Assembly (NCBI RefSeq): GCF_012927305.1
Contig: NZ_JABBGH010000001.1
Coordinates: forward strand, 310,001-374,000
DNA length: 64,000 nt
Direction of reading: 5' to 3'
From: Hymenobacter polaris
Lineage (GTDB): Bacteria > Bacteroidota > Bacteroidia > Cytophagales > Hymenobacteraceae
The position numbers and the translations under genes are program-made. Positions 49,646 through 57,395 of this stretch are shown here, piece after piece. The number at the start of each line of letters is the position of its first letter. Position 1 is the first letter of the stretch. A model generated the notes under the pieces. That model made no database searches. It saw only the letters and a list, made by a program, of their open reading frames with translations, and was not told the origin of the DNA.

Positions 49646-50707
49646 ATGCTTGCCATGTCCACTATCCTCCTTATTGAAGACCACCAAATCATTCGGGAAA
49701 ACACCGCCCAGCTGCTGGAGCTGGCCGGCTACACCGTGCAAGCGGCCGAAAACGGCGAACTGGGCGTGCAGCTGGCCCTGGCCGCCCGGCCCGATTTGGT
49801 GATTTGCGATATTATGATGCCCGTGCTCGACGGCTACGGCGTGCTCCAGATTTTCAATCAGCACCCGCAGCTGCTGGGCGTGCCCTTCATCTTCCTCACT
49901 GCCAAAACCGACCTGGCCGACCGGCGGCGCGGTATGGCCCTGGGAGCCGACGACTACCTAAGCAAGCCATTCAAAAAAGCGGATTTGCTCAGCGCCGTGA
50001 GCGGGCGGCTCAGCCGCTTCCGGCAGCTGCACCCAGTGCCCGGCCCCGGTGCGGAAAGCCTGCCCGCGCTGCCGGATGAAGCCCCGCCCGCTGGCGACCT
50101 GGCCGACCTGTCGCTGGACCGCAAGGCCCACCTGATTCGCAAAAAGCAAAGCATTTACCTCGAAGGCGACGAATCGACGCGCCTTTACTTCGTGCAGCGC
50201 GGCCGGGTGAAAATCGTGAAAACCACCGCCGCCGGCAAGGAGCTGATTGTGGGCCTGCACGGCCCCGGCGAGTTTTTCGGCCACCTGCCGCTGCTGCAAC
50301 ACACCCCGCACACCGATTCGGCCATCGCCGTAGACGAGTCGGAGCTGCTTTATATTCCGCAGGAGGAGTTTACAGCGCTGCTGCGCAACCCGGCGGTGGG
50401 CCGGCAGCTGGTGCACCGGCTGGCGGGCCAAGTGAGCGAGCAGGCCGAGCAGCTACTGGCCCTGGCCTACAACTCCATTCGCCGGCGCGTGGCCGATACG
50501 CTGGTGCAGCTGCACGAGCAGGCCGGCGGCGCGGGGGCCGACGCCACCATCCAGCTCACCCGCGACGACATGGCCGCCCTGGTGGGCACCGCCCCCGAGT
50601 CACTGAGCCGCACGCTCAACGAGTTCAAGCACGACGGCCTGATTGCGCTGACACCCAACACCATCCATGTCCTGGAGCCCGAGAAGATGCGCCGGGCGCG
50701 CTGGTAG
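49646..50707 (+). CDS. receiver domain fused to Crp/Fnr-type regulator
   Basis: A 353-residue fusion. Residues about 1-125 form a CheY-like receiver with phospho-acceptor Asp55 (LVICDIMMP), acidic pair in IEDH, and the Lys of YLSKPFKKA. Residues about 155-265 form a cyclic-nucleotide-binding-like beta-roll (IYLEGDESTRLYFVQRGRVKI, GPGEFFGHLPLL). Residues about 280-350 form a Crp-type winged HTH (LTRDDMAALVGTAPESLSRTLNEFK). It would couple phosphorelay input to a Crp-like output. Start ATG 49646 or 49655 (MSTILL). No kinase is adjacent; the orphan kinases at 16653 and 41105 are candidates by content only. Confidence 0.93.
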   Translation: MLAMSTILLIEDHQIIRENTAQLLELAGYTVQAAENGELGVQLALAARPDLVICDIMMPVLDGYGVLQIFNQHPQLLGVPFIFLTAKTDLADRRRGMALGADDYLSKPFKKADLLSAVSGRLSRFRQLHPVPGPGAESLPALPDEAPPAGDLADLSLDRKAHLIRKKQSIYLEGDESTRLYFVQRGRVKIVKTTAAGKELIVGLHGPGEFFGHLPLLQHTPHTDSAIAVDESELLYIPQEEFTALLRNPAVGRQLVHRLAGQVSEQAEQLLALAYNSIRRRVADTLVQLHEQAGGAGADATIQLTRDDMAALVGTAPESLSRTLNEFKHDGLIALTPNTIHVLEPEKMRRARW

Positions 50708-51278
50708 GCCCGCTTTGAACGAGTACGGTGCGCAGGCGTTAGCGCGCGTAGCAGCTTAGTGGTGAGTCTTAGGCAGCCGGTTGTCAACCAGCCCGCGCTA
50801 TTCTACGCGTCTGCCAACGCGGCTACTAACGGTAAGGGCGACGCTGGCCCCGGTAGGGTGAGGCCAGGAGTTATTACACGCAGCAGACACAACCGCTTGG
50901 CTTGCTCGGCGCGACAAGCCTTATCCGTGCGGGTGAAAAAGCGCAGTCCCTTGAGCCACTCGGCAATATAGGAGTAGTTAAAGCCTTTCTTGCACAGCAA
51001 TGGAAGGCACGCCGCTGCCCGCTCGCTATGCTCATGGGCCAATTTCTGGTTTCGTCTCCGCTGCGTGGCTGCCGGCATGAGATTAGCCGGCGTACTGGAG
51101 GATGGTCTTTTTTTAATTCCGTGGTTTCATTCCTTGACATAAGGTCTGTTCCCAGGCAATCCTTAGAAAAAATAATAGGATTTGGCTCTTCAATACTACA
51201 CTTGCTCTGCTATTTGTAGAGGGTGCAATGCTAGTAACGCACTGCTCACCATCACGCAACAAATGTTATTGACTACTG
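50708..51278. other. long spacer with possible gene remnant
   Basis: A 571-bp region between the receiver-Crp gene and the 3' end of the DUF294 gene. A minus-strand open frame at 50803-51078 has some protein-like composition (KGFNYSYIAEWLKGLRFF, then KACRAEQAKRLCLL) but no start context, upstream domain or recognised family, so it may be the tail of a decayed gene. The part at 51080-51290 is AT-rich and non-coding in appearance. Confidence 0.35.
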
Positions 51279-53180
51279 CTACAGCATCTTCGCAAAATTC
51301 ACTTTAATTTTCAATTGGAAATCCTCTATTACCTTGAAGATTTCTTTCAGCGTCACGCGCTCCACTTTCGTTAAGGTTTTGGGGTCTAGGTAGTTGTCGG
51401 GCGGCTGCTTGGCGTTCATCATCTGGGTGGCCTGCTTTTTCAGGCGCATGCCCATCAGGTAGTAGTAGGCCTGCACCAGCTCCTGGTATTCCTTCTCGCT
51501 GAACACGTCGAGCTGGCGCAGGGCCCCTAGGCGCTGGCCGGTGTTGGTGGCGAAGACGCGGTTTTTGAGGGCGAATACGCGCACCAAATCCACGATGGGC
51601 GACATGACGCGCTTGAGGTTGATGACCTGCTGGTCGCCCACGGCGAAGGTGCGGATGTTGTTGAAGAAGGTGAGCGGCGGTTGGTACTGCAACGCATTGG
51701 TGGCCATGAAGTGCAGAAAGCGGTCGAGCGGCTTTTGCAGCTCGGCATCCAGAAAGTCGCGCAGCTCGTCTAGGATGTCGGCCTCGCCGTAGAGGTAGCG
51801 GATGTCGAAAAACGCCGCGAAGCGCATCACGTTCTCGGGGTTCGACTCGCGCAGCCAACCCTGGTAGTTGCGCTTCCAGTGCGAGAGCGAGTGCGTCCAC
51901 TTCGGGTTTTTGGCCATCAGCCCGCCGTCGCAGAAGCTGAAGCCAATGCCGTCGAGGCGGTCGCTCACCTGCTCGGCAAAGGCCAGGAAATACGCGCGCA
52001 CTTCCTCGCGGTGCTCGTTGGCCTTGTCTTCGTAAATGATAGCGTTGTCTTGGTCGGTGAGCAGGGTTTGCTCTTGCCGGCCCTCCGACCCTAGGACCAC
52101 GAACACGAACTTGGCCGGCGGCGGCCCCATCTCCTGAATCACCGTTTCAATGACCTTCAGGGCGATGGTGTCGGCCACGGTGGTGATGACCTGGTTCACG
52201 ATTTCGGGCTTCACGCCGCGGTCGAGCAGCTGAAACACGATGTCGGGCACCTTCTGCCAGCGCAGCTTCAGCTCGCGCCCGCTCACGGCCTGCCTCACGC
52301 CCTGAATAAACAGGAATGGCGACTGCGCCTGCTCGGCCAGCAGCTTGTTGCGGCTGATGAACCCTAGGTACTCGCCGCCGCGCGCCACCAGCAGGTAGCG
52401 CGTCTTGGTGCGGAACATCAGCAGCAGGGCCTCATACACAAACGAGTCGGCGCTGACCTCGCGGGTGGGCGCGTCGAGGTAGGTGGCGATAGGCAGGCGC
52501 GCATCCCCTAGGCCCGCTACCACCTTGTCGCGCAAGGTGATATCCGTGACGTAGCCCACGATGGTGCGCTCGTCGTCGCCCAGCACGAAGTAGCAGCTGG
52601 TGCGGGCGCGGGCCATGAGGCGGGCTACCTCGTGGGTGGGGGTGTGGCCGGGGCAGGCCAGCACCGGACGCAGCTCCACGGCTTCCATGCGGCGCGAGTA
52701 CAGCTCGTCGGCCGCGATGAAGTTTTGGGGCGCCTGGGGGCCCGGCTGCACCAGGTCGGCGTACTCGGGGTCGAGCATCAGCCGGCCGTAGCGGCTGGTG
52801 AAGTAGTGGAAAAACGCCTCGTAGCCCAGGCACAGCCCCCGAAAATCGTGGCGGTGCAAGAAGTACACCCGCGTGCCGGCCCGGGCCCGCACCGTGCGCA
52901 GCGAGCGCTTTTTATTGAGCAGCACCGACACCCCGCCGTAGCACTCGCTGGGCCCGTACACCTCGGGCAGGCGCTGCTGCTGCTGGGCATCGAAGAAGAA
53001 CGTGTCGTAGGCCCCGCTCACAATGAGGTCCACGCCGCGCAGCTTGCTTTCGCCCTGGCGGTAGATGATGGTTTCGCGCGGGTGAATGACTTCGACGAGC
53101 AGACTGGCTACTTCCTCCTGCACCTCGGGCGGCAGCAGGTTAAAGGGCGCTACGGTGCGCAGAAAAGCAAGACGCTCCAT
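51279..53180 (-). CDS. cNMP-binding/CBS/DUF294 nucleotidyltransferase-like protein
   Basis: A 633-residue cytoplasmic signalling protein. Residues about 10-130 form a cyclic-nucleotide-binding-type domain (PRETIIYRQGESKLRGVDLIVSG). Two CBS motifs span about 165-290 (VARLMARARTSCYFVLGDDE, later TRYLLVARGGEYLGFISRN). The DUF294 nucleotidyltransferase-like domain covers about 310-450 with VLGSEGRQEQTLLTDQDNAI carrying the GS-x-GR and D-x-D pattern. The DUF294 C-terminal helical domain ends it. The architecture matches GlnD-like regulators that sense nucleotides. The start codon (53178-53180) abuts the inverted repeat of the four-helix-bundle element; before that insertion it was probably joined to the exonuclease gene. 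Confidence 0.93.
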   Translation of the reverse strand: MERLAFLRTVAPFNLLPPEVQEEVASLLVEVIHPRETIIYRQGESKLRGVDLIVSGAYDTFFFDAQQQQRLPEVYGPSECYGGVSVLLNKKRSLRTVRARAGTRVYFLHRHDFRGLCLGYEAFFHYFTSRYGRLMLDPEYADLVQPGPQAPQNFIAADELYSRRMEAVELRPVLACPGHTPTHEVARLMARARTSCYFVLGDDERTIVGYVTDITLRDKVVAGLGDARLPIATYLDAPTREVSADSFVYEALLLMFRTKTRYLLVARGGEYLGFISRNKLLAEQAQSPFLFIQGVRQAVSGRELKLRWQKVPDIVFQLLDRGVKPEIVNQVITTVADTIALKVIETVIQEMGPPPAKFVFVVLGSEGRQEQTLLTDQDNAIIYEDKANEHREEVRAYFLAFAEQVSDRLDGIGFSFCDGGLMAKNPKWTHSLSHWKRNYQGWLRESNPENVMRFAAFFDIRYLYGEADILDELRDFLDAELQKPLDRFLHFMATNALQYQPPLTFFNNIRTFAVGDQQVINLKRVMSPIVDLVRVFALKNRVFATNTGQRLGALRQLDVFSEKEYQELVQAYYYLMGMRLKKQATQMMNAKQPPDNYLDPKTLTKVERVTLKEIFKVIEDFQLKIKVNFAKML

Positions 53181-53607
53181 TAGTGACTAACTACTAGTGA
53201 CTAGTGACTAATTTTTAGGGGTGCTGGTTAAAGCCGTTTTGGCAGTCTTAATGGAGCTAGTTAGCATTTTTAGTAATTCCGTGGCATCTAGGTGAAGGCT
53301 CTCAGCTTGGCGAGGCGTACTAAGGTTAGTACTTACCAGCAATTCAAGCCCGTAAAGGGTCTCATTAGCCTCTTTACGGGCGAGAGCCATTTTATGAATA
53401 AAGTCGGGCTTAGTTTCTGCATACTCAGCTTCCCGCACCAGCGCACCAATAGCCGTTCCGCTACCCAATAATTGCTTTGACAGCACAAACTCGCGTTGCT
53501 GCTCAGCTAAGTAGCGACAGGCTTTAACTACCCTGCTCGCAAAAGCAAAGCTCTTGTCCCTTAGAATATTACTCATTAATTATTAGTCACTAGTAGTTAG
53601 TCACTAA
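53180..53607. mobile_element. element with 24-bp terminal inverted repeats and four-helix-bundle gene
   Basis: Perfect 24-bp inverted repeats (53180-53203 and 53584-53607; core AGTGACTAACTACTAGTGAC) enclose only the 53208-53576 gene. A further copy of the 8-mer unit AGTGACTA follows at 53203-53211. The segment is markedly less GC-rich than the flanking genes and sits exactly between the start codon of the DUF294 gene and the stop codon of the exonuclease gene. This looks like a discrete inserted unit; no transposase is present and no target duplication was identified. Confidence 0.6.
53208..53576 (-). CDS. four-helix-bundle protein (S23/IVP-like)
   Basis: A 122-residue protein of the four-helix-bundle family related to proteins encoded in 23S rRNA intervening sequences and to the Avd accessory protein of diversity-generating retroelements. 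Landmarks are DKSFAFASRVVKACRYLAE, LSKQLLGSGTAIGALVREAE (the family's core S-x-I/A-G-N/A-x-x-E region), and FIHKMALARKEANETLYGLE. Biochemical role is unknown; nucleic-acid binding is suggested for the family. Base composition is lower in G+C than its neighbours, and it is bounded by perfect inverted repeats, suggesting acquisition as a unit. No reverse transcriptase or rRNA is nearby. Confidence 0.9.
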   Translation of the reverse strand: MSNILRDKSFAFASRVVKACRYLAEQQREFVLSKQLLGSGTAIGALVREAEYAETKPDFIHKMALARKEANETLYGLELLVSTNLSTPRQAESLHLDATELLKMLTSSIKTAKTALTSTPKN

Positions 53608-53610
53608 TCA

Positions 53611-54291
53611 CTAAGATATACCCAGCCAGTATTTCCAGAAGGGCCGGGTAGGCGGGTGGGTAGCGCGGGGCCGGCCGGTGGGCGGGGCCAGGCGGGGCTG
53701 GCTGGCCAGGGTGGCCTCGGTGATGTCGCCGTGGCGGCGCAGCTCAAAGAAACACTCGGCGGTGGCTTCGGCGTCGGCCAGGGCGTCGTGCTGCCTAGGC
53801 ATGAGGCGGTTAAACAGGCGGTCGTACAGCTCGCCCAGGCGCAGGTAGCGGCGCTGCCAGGTTTGGCTAAAGCTGCCGCTCAGGCGCATGGTACAGAAGG
53901 TATTGAGCCCCAGGAGCGCGTTGGGCAGGTCGGCCCGCTGGAAGCTCACGCCCACCATGTGGTAGTCTAGCTCCACGAAGTGGCCCACCACCAGTGGGCG
54001 GTAGCGCAGCAGGTCGTCGTGCAGGCGCTGCATCACCTGGCGGCGGGGCTTGCCGTGCTCGTGCAGGTAGGCCAGCGTGAGGCCGTGCACCTGCACCGAG
54101 GCGGGCGTCAGGTCGTAGTCGCTAGGCTTGATGTAGTGGTTTTCGCGCTTCAGCAGCTCGCCCTCCGCCGTGTAGAGCAGCCACGCCACCTGCGCCACGT
54201 GGGGCCAGGCGCCCGGCTCGGCGTAGGGCCGGCGCCAGTCGGTGGGCAGGCCCGACGTTTCGGTATCAACGAATAACAGGTAGTCGGGCAC
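53611..54291 (-). CDS. DEDDh 3'-5' exonuclease (DnaQ-like)
   Basis: A 226-residue exonuclease domain protein. The catalytic set is visible: Exo I VDTETSGLP, Exo II in VVGHFVELDYHMV, and Exo III in RQHDALADAEATAECF with the His of the DEDDh class. It should hydrolyse DNA or RNA 3' ends with two metal ions; a DNA-repair or proofreading role is inferred. It starts with GTG 54291. The C-terminal 25 residues are Pro/Thr/Arg-rich with unknown role. It is upstream of the DUF294 gene on the same strand, separated only by the inserted element. Confidence 0.92.
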   Translation of the reverse strand: MPDYLLFVDTETSGLPTDWRRPYAEPGAWPHVAQVAWLLYTAEGELLKRENHYIKPSDYDLTPASVQVHGLTLAYLHEHGKPRRQVMQRLHDDLLRYRPLVVGHFVELDYHMVGVSFQRADLPNALLGLNTFCTMRLSGSFSQTWQRRYLRLGELYDRLFNRLMPRQHDALADAEATAECFFELRRHGDITEATLASQPRLAPPTGRPRATHPPTRPFWKYWLGIS

Positions 54292-54383
54292 GGCCAGCGG
54301 ATGGGAAAAGCGGGTAAAAATAAGGAATTATTATCTTTTCCCGTTCCCGAACGCTGGTGGTAATTTATACTAAGCCATCTAGG

Positions 54384-54458
54384 CCGTCATGCTGAGCCCC
54401 GCGAAGCATCTCTCCCGAACGGTGCGGCAGAGATGCTTCGCGGGGCTCAGCATGACGG
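54384..54458. repeat. long hairpin upstream of exonuclease gene
   Basis: Perfect 30-bp arms (54384-54413, 54429-54458) flank a 15-bp loop. Variant core GTCATGCTGAGC, CCCGCGAAG, CATCTCT, the same middle segment as the copy at 12239. It lies between two minus-strand genes, after the secreted protein gene's start side neighbour and before the exonuclease start. Confidence 0.9.
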
Positions 54459-54491
54459 TCATTAAATCACCAATGACTGAGGCGCAGCTTA

Positions 54492-55520
54492 CTACTTGCC
54501 TAGCGGCTGCAAGTACAGCAGCGTGGTTTGGTAGGGCTTACTGGGTGAGTACTTGTCGTTGATGATGAAGTAGCCGCCCTGGTAAGCCGCAATGCCCTCC
54601 CAGTTGTAGCTGCGGTACTGCTCGGGAAATTCCCACAGCGGCTGCCAGCTGAACTGGTTGTTTTTCAGCTCGATGGTTATCAGGCGGCAGTAGTTCTTGT
54701 AGCCGCTCTTGTCGGCTTTGTCCACGATGAGCGCCGCGTTGGCCGTTTCGCTGGCGGGCGTGCGGTACACGGCATCGCCTCCGTCGCCCTTAAAGAAGTA
54801 GTTGATGCCCACGAAACGGTCGCCGCCCGCTGGGGTCAGGTCCGTAACGCGGAAGGGCACCTTGGCAATGGGCTGCTGCCCTAGGGGGCTGTAGTTGCTT
54901 AGGCGCCGCTCGTTCAGCTCATAAACCGAATTAGCGGTGGGAAAATAGTTGTACTCAAAAAAAGCGTACAGGCGCTTGTGGACGGCGGCCAGCGCCTCAA
55001 AGCCAGCGTTGTAGATGTGGGCGCCCCCCGGGGCCAGGGGCTTGGGCAGCGGCACCAGCACCGTCGTGTCCAGCACCACCGCCTTGGGGCCTAGGGTGCC
55101 TTTCAGCAGGTAGCAGTTGGTAGAGGGCGTGGCCGTTTCGACCGAGAAGTAAATGGTAGCTCCATCCGCTAGCATGGCCTCCAGCCCTTCGTAGCTCTGG
55201 CCGGCCTGGTGCATCCGGGCGCGCAGCTTCTCCAGGTGCTGCAGGGGTAGCTTCTGGTAGGGCAGCGCGAAGGTAGAGTCGCGCAACTGGTGGTCGAGGT
55301 CAGCTAGCTTCACCGTGTAGAGCTTGGCCTCGGCCTTGTCCTGAAGCCGGCTTTCCGACATGATAATCAGCTGGTTGCCACTGATGCTCAGCCCCGAAAA
55401 CTGGTTGTCGTAGTACGCCAGCTCGGGGGGCAGCCGGAGCCGGCGCACCGCAAAGCGTGGCTGCTGGCCCAGGGCCGGTAGCAGGGAAAACCAAAAGAGC
55501 AGCGCCGCAAAAAACTTCAT
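54492..55520 (-). CDS. secreted protein of unknown function
   Basis: A 342-residue exported protein with signal peptide MKFFAALLFWFSLLPALGQQ. The mature part is beta-rich with repeated strand-turn patterns (LSISGNQLIIMSESRLQDKAEAKLY, IYNAGFEALAAVHKRLYAFFEY, YNWEGIAAYQGGYFIINDKY), suggesting a six-bladed propeller similar to SdiA-regulated or esterase-like phytase proteins. No catalytic motif is clear. Start ATG 55520 sits at the signal peptide; an earlier GTG-type start adds 15 residues. Probably periplasmic or surface-exposed. Confidence 0.72.
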   Translation of the reverse strand: MKFFAALLFWFSLLPALGQQPRFAVRRLRLPPELAYYDNQFSGLSISGNQLIIMSESRLQDKAEAKLYTVKLADLDHQLRDSTFALPYQKLPLQHLEKLRARMHQAGQSYEGLEAMLADGATIYFSVETATPSTNCYLLKGTLGPKAVVLDTTVLVPLPKPLAPGGAHIYNAGFEALAAVHKRLYAFFEYNYFPTANSVYELNERRLSNYSPLGQQPIAKVPFRVTDLTPAGGDRFVGINYFFKGDGGDAVYRTPASETANAALIVDKADKSGYKNYCRLITIELKNNQFSWQPLWEFPEQYRSYNWEGIAAYQGGYFIINDKYSPSKPYQTTLLYLQPLGK

Positions 55521-55603
55521 CAGGCCAGGGAATTGGGAGGGAAGCCGGGCCCTAGGGCCGGCCAAACCACAAACCTAGCACCGCGCCGGGGCAAGGCGCC
55601 CAC

Positions 55604-56314
55604 CTAGTGATTGATAGGCGCCTCAATCAGCAGAAACCGGGTGCCCGCCGCTACTTCGATGGCCACCCGGTCGGTGTCCCAGATGCCAAGGCTGTCGCGG
55701 GTGCCCACCGCCTGCCCCGCCACTGTGGCCGCGCCGCTGATGACGAACAGAAACAGCAGCTTATTGAGCGGCTTGAATTGGTAGTCAATGGTTTGGGCGT
55801 CGGTGTAGTAACCCAGCGAGAGCTTGGCGTTCTGGTTTATCCAGCAGTGGGCCTGGCCCTCCTCGTTGCTGACGATGGTGGTGAGCTGGTTTTCGCGCTT
55901 AGCCTCGGGAAAGCTGCGGCGCTGGTAGCGCGGGCCCACGTTTTGCAGCTTGGGCTCAATCCAGATTTGCAGAAAATTCACGGTATCCTCGCCCACGTTG
56001 TGCTCTTCGTGGCGCAGGCCGCTGCCGGCGCTCATTATTTGTACCCAGTCCTGGTGCACCACCTCGGTGTAGCCCAGGGTGTCCTTGTGGTTCATACTGC
56101 CGGCCAGCATCACCGAAATGATTTCCATGTTGGCGTGGCCGTGGATGCCGAAGCCGCCGCCGGGCTGCACAAAATCGTCGTTGAAGACGCGCAACAGCCC
56201 GAAGCCGCTGCGCTCGGGGTCGGCGTAGGGCCCGAAGCTGAGCGAGAAATTGCTTTGCAGCCAGCCAATGTCTTTGAGGCCGCGGTCGGCGGCGCGGGTA
56301 AGGCGGGTTTTCAT
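55604..56314 (-). CDS. pirin family protein (first)
   Basis: A 236-residue bicupin of the pirin family. N-terminal cupin landmarks are FSLSFGPYADPERSGFG, FGIHGHANMEIISVMLAGSMNHKD (metal-binding His and Glu), and SAGSGLRHEEHN. The C-terminal cupin is shorter. Some pirins act as quercetin 2,4-dioxygenases or as redox-sensing co-regulators, and the role here is unassigned. It is paralogous to the gene at 56477-57193, from which a long hairpin separates it. Confidence 0.92.
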   Translation of the reverse strand: MKTRLTRAADRGLKDIGWLQSNFSLSFGPYADPERSGFGLLRVFNDDFVQPGGGFGIHGHANMEIISVMLAGSMNHKDTLGYTEVVHQDWVQIMSAGSGLRHEEHNVGEDTVNFLQIWIEPKLQNVGPRYQRRSFPEAKRENQLTTIVSNEEGQAHCWINQNAKLSLGYYTDAQTIDYQFKPLNKLLFLFVISGAATVAGQAVGTRDSLGIWDTDRVAIEVAAGTRFLLIEAPINH

Positions 56315-56354
56315 AGATTGATGGGAAAACGAAATAAAAAAGAGTTAAAAGCGG

Positions 56355-56455
56355 CCGTTATGCTGAGCTTGCCGAAGCATCTCTCCCGCGTAAGTAATCC
56401 TAACGCTTGGAGTTACTTACGCGGGAGAGATGCTTCGGCAAGCTCAGCATGACGG
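56355..56455. repeat. long hairpin between pirin genes
   Basis: 43-bp arms (56355-56397, 56413-56455; one mismatch) flank a 15-bp loop. Core GTTATGCTGAGC, TTGCCGAAG, CATCTCTCCCGCG. The stem extends further than other copies through TAAGTAA/TTACTTA. Confidence 0.88.
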
Positions 56456-56476
56456 TCTGACGCTTCATTGAAGAAG

Positions 56477-57193
56477 TTAAAACTGCATCGGTACCTCCAT
56501 CAACAGCAGTTCGGCCTGGCTATCGGCTTTGATGTCAAGCTTATCCATTTCCCATAGCCCTAGGCCGTCGCGGCGGTGCAAAGCCTGGCCGTTGATGGTG
56601 ACGTCGCCCTCCAGCACGAAGGCGTACACGCCGTCGCCGGGCTTTTTGAGCTGGTAGTCCGTGGTAAAACCCTGGTCGAGGTTGCCCAGGTGGAACCAGG
56701 CGTCCTGGTGAATCCAGACGCTGCCCTCGGCGGCGCTGGGGCCCACTACTTGCAGCAGGCGGTTGTGGCGCTCGGCGGGCGGGAAGCTTTGCTGGGCGTA
56801 GCGCGGGGCCACGCCGCGCTGGTTCGGGAACACCCAGATTTGCAGAAACTTGACGGCTTCGCGCGGGCTGTGGTTTTTCTCGGAGTGGGCCACGCCGGTG
56901 CCGGCGCTCATCACCTGCACATCGTTTTGGCGGATGATGGCCTGGCTGCCTAGTGAATCCTGGTGCTCGAGGGCGCCGCTCAGCGGAATGCTGATAATCT
57001 CCATGTTGTCGTGCGGGTGCCGGCCGAAGCCCATGCCCCCGGCCACGGTATCATCGTTCAGCACCCGCAACGCGCCAAAGTGCACGCGGCTCGGGTTGTG
57101 GTAGCCCCCGAAGCTGAAGGTATGGTAAGAGTCGAGCCAGCCGTGGTTGGCGTGGCCCCGGCTAGCGGCCGGGTGCAAAACAGATTGGGCCAT
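56477..57193 (-). CDS. pirin family protein (second)
   Basis: A 238-residue pirin, paralogue of the preceding pirin gene's product. Landmarks are HTFSFGGYHNPSRVHFGALRV, FGRHPHDNMEIISIPLSGALEH and MSAGTGVAHSEKNHS, with conserved His/Glu metal ligands. The C-terminal cupin includes VFVLEGDVTINGQALHRRDGLGLWE. Start ATG 57193 is chosen; an upstream ATG would add 27 hydrophobic residues encoded by spacer sequence. Adjacent hairpins on both sides isolate its transcript. Confidence 0.92.
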   Translation of the reverse strand: MAQSVLHPAASRGHANHGWLDSYHTFSFGGYHNPSRVHFGALRVLNDDTVAGGMGFGRHPHDNMEIISIPLSGALEHQDSLGSQAIIRQNDVQVMSAGTGVAHSEKNHSPREAVKFLQIWVFPNQRGVAPRYAQQSFPPAERHNRLLQVVGPSAAEGSVWIHQDAWFHLGNLDQGFTTDYQLKKPGDGVYAFVLEGDVTINGQALHRRDGLGLWEMDKLDIKADSQAELLLMEVPMQF

Positions 57194-57264
57194 AATAGGG
57201 GAAGTGGCGTTCAATAATAAGACAATTAATGTAGGTACATTGTTATAGTGTAGGTAAGAAAAAA

Positions 57265-57354
57265 AGAACGTCATGCTGAGCTTGCCGAAGCATCTCTACC
57301 GCGCAATACAGGCGGCGCGGTAGAGATGCTTCGGCAAGCTCAGCATGACGTTCT
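57265..57354. repeat. long hairpin upstream of pirin gene
   Basis: Perfect 40-bp arms (57265-57304, 57315-57354) flank a 10-bp loop. Core GTCATGCTGAGC, TTGCCGAAG, CATCTCTACCGCGC, the same middle segment as the copy at 56355. It lies between the second pirin gene's start and the 3' end of the synthetase gene. Confidence 0.9.
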
Positions 57355-57395
57355 GGTTACTCTTTTGGCCCCTGCCTATACCCTAAGGCCCTAGG

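Noticed and set aside
53208..53576. Part of a diversity-generating retroelement (Avd)
   Set aside because: No reverse transcriptase, template repeat or variable-region gene is present nearby; only the four-helix-bundle gene is seen.
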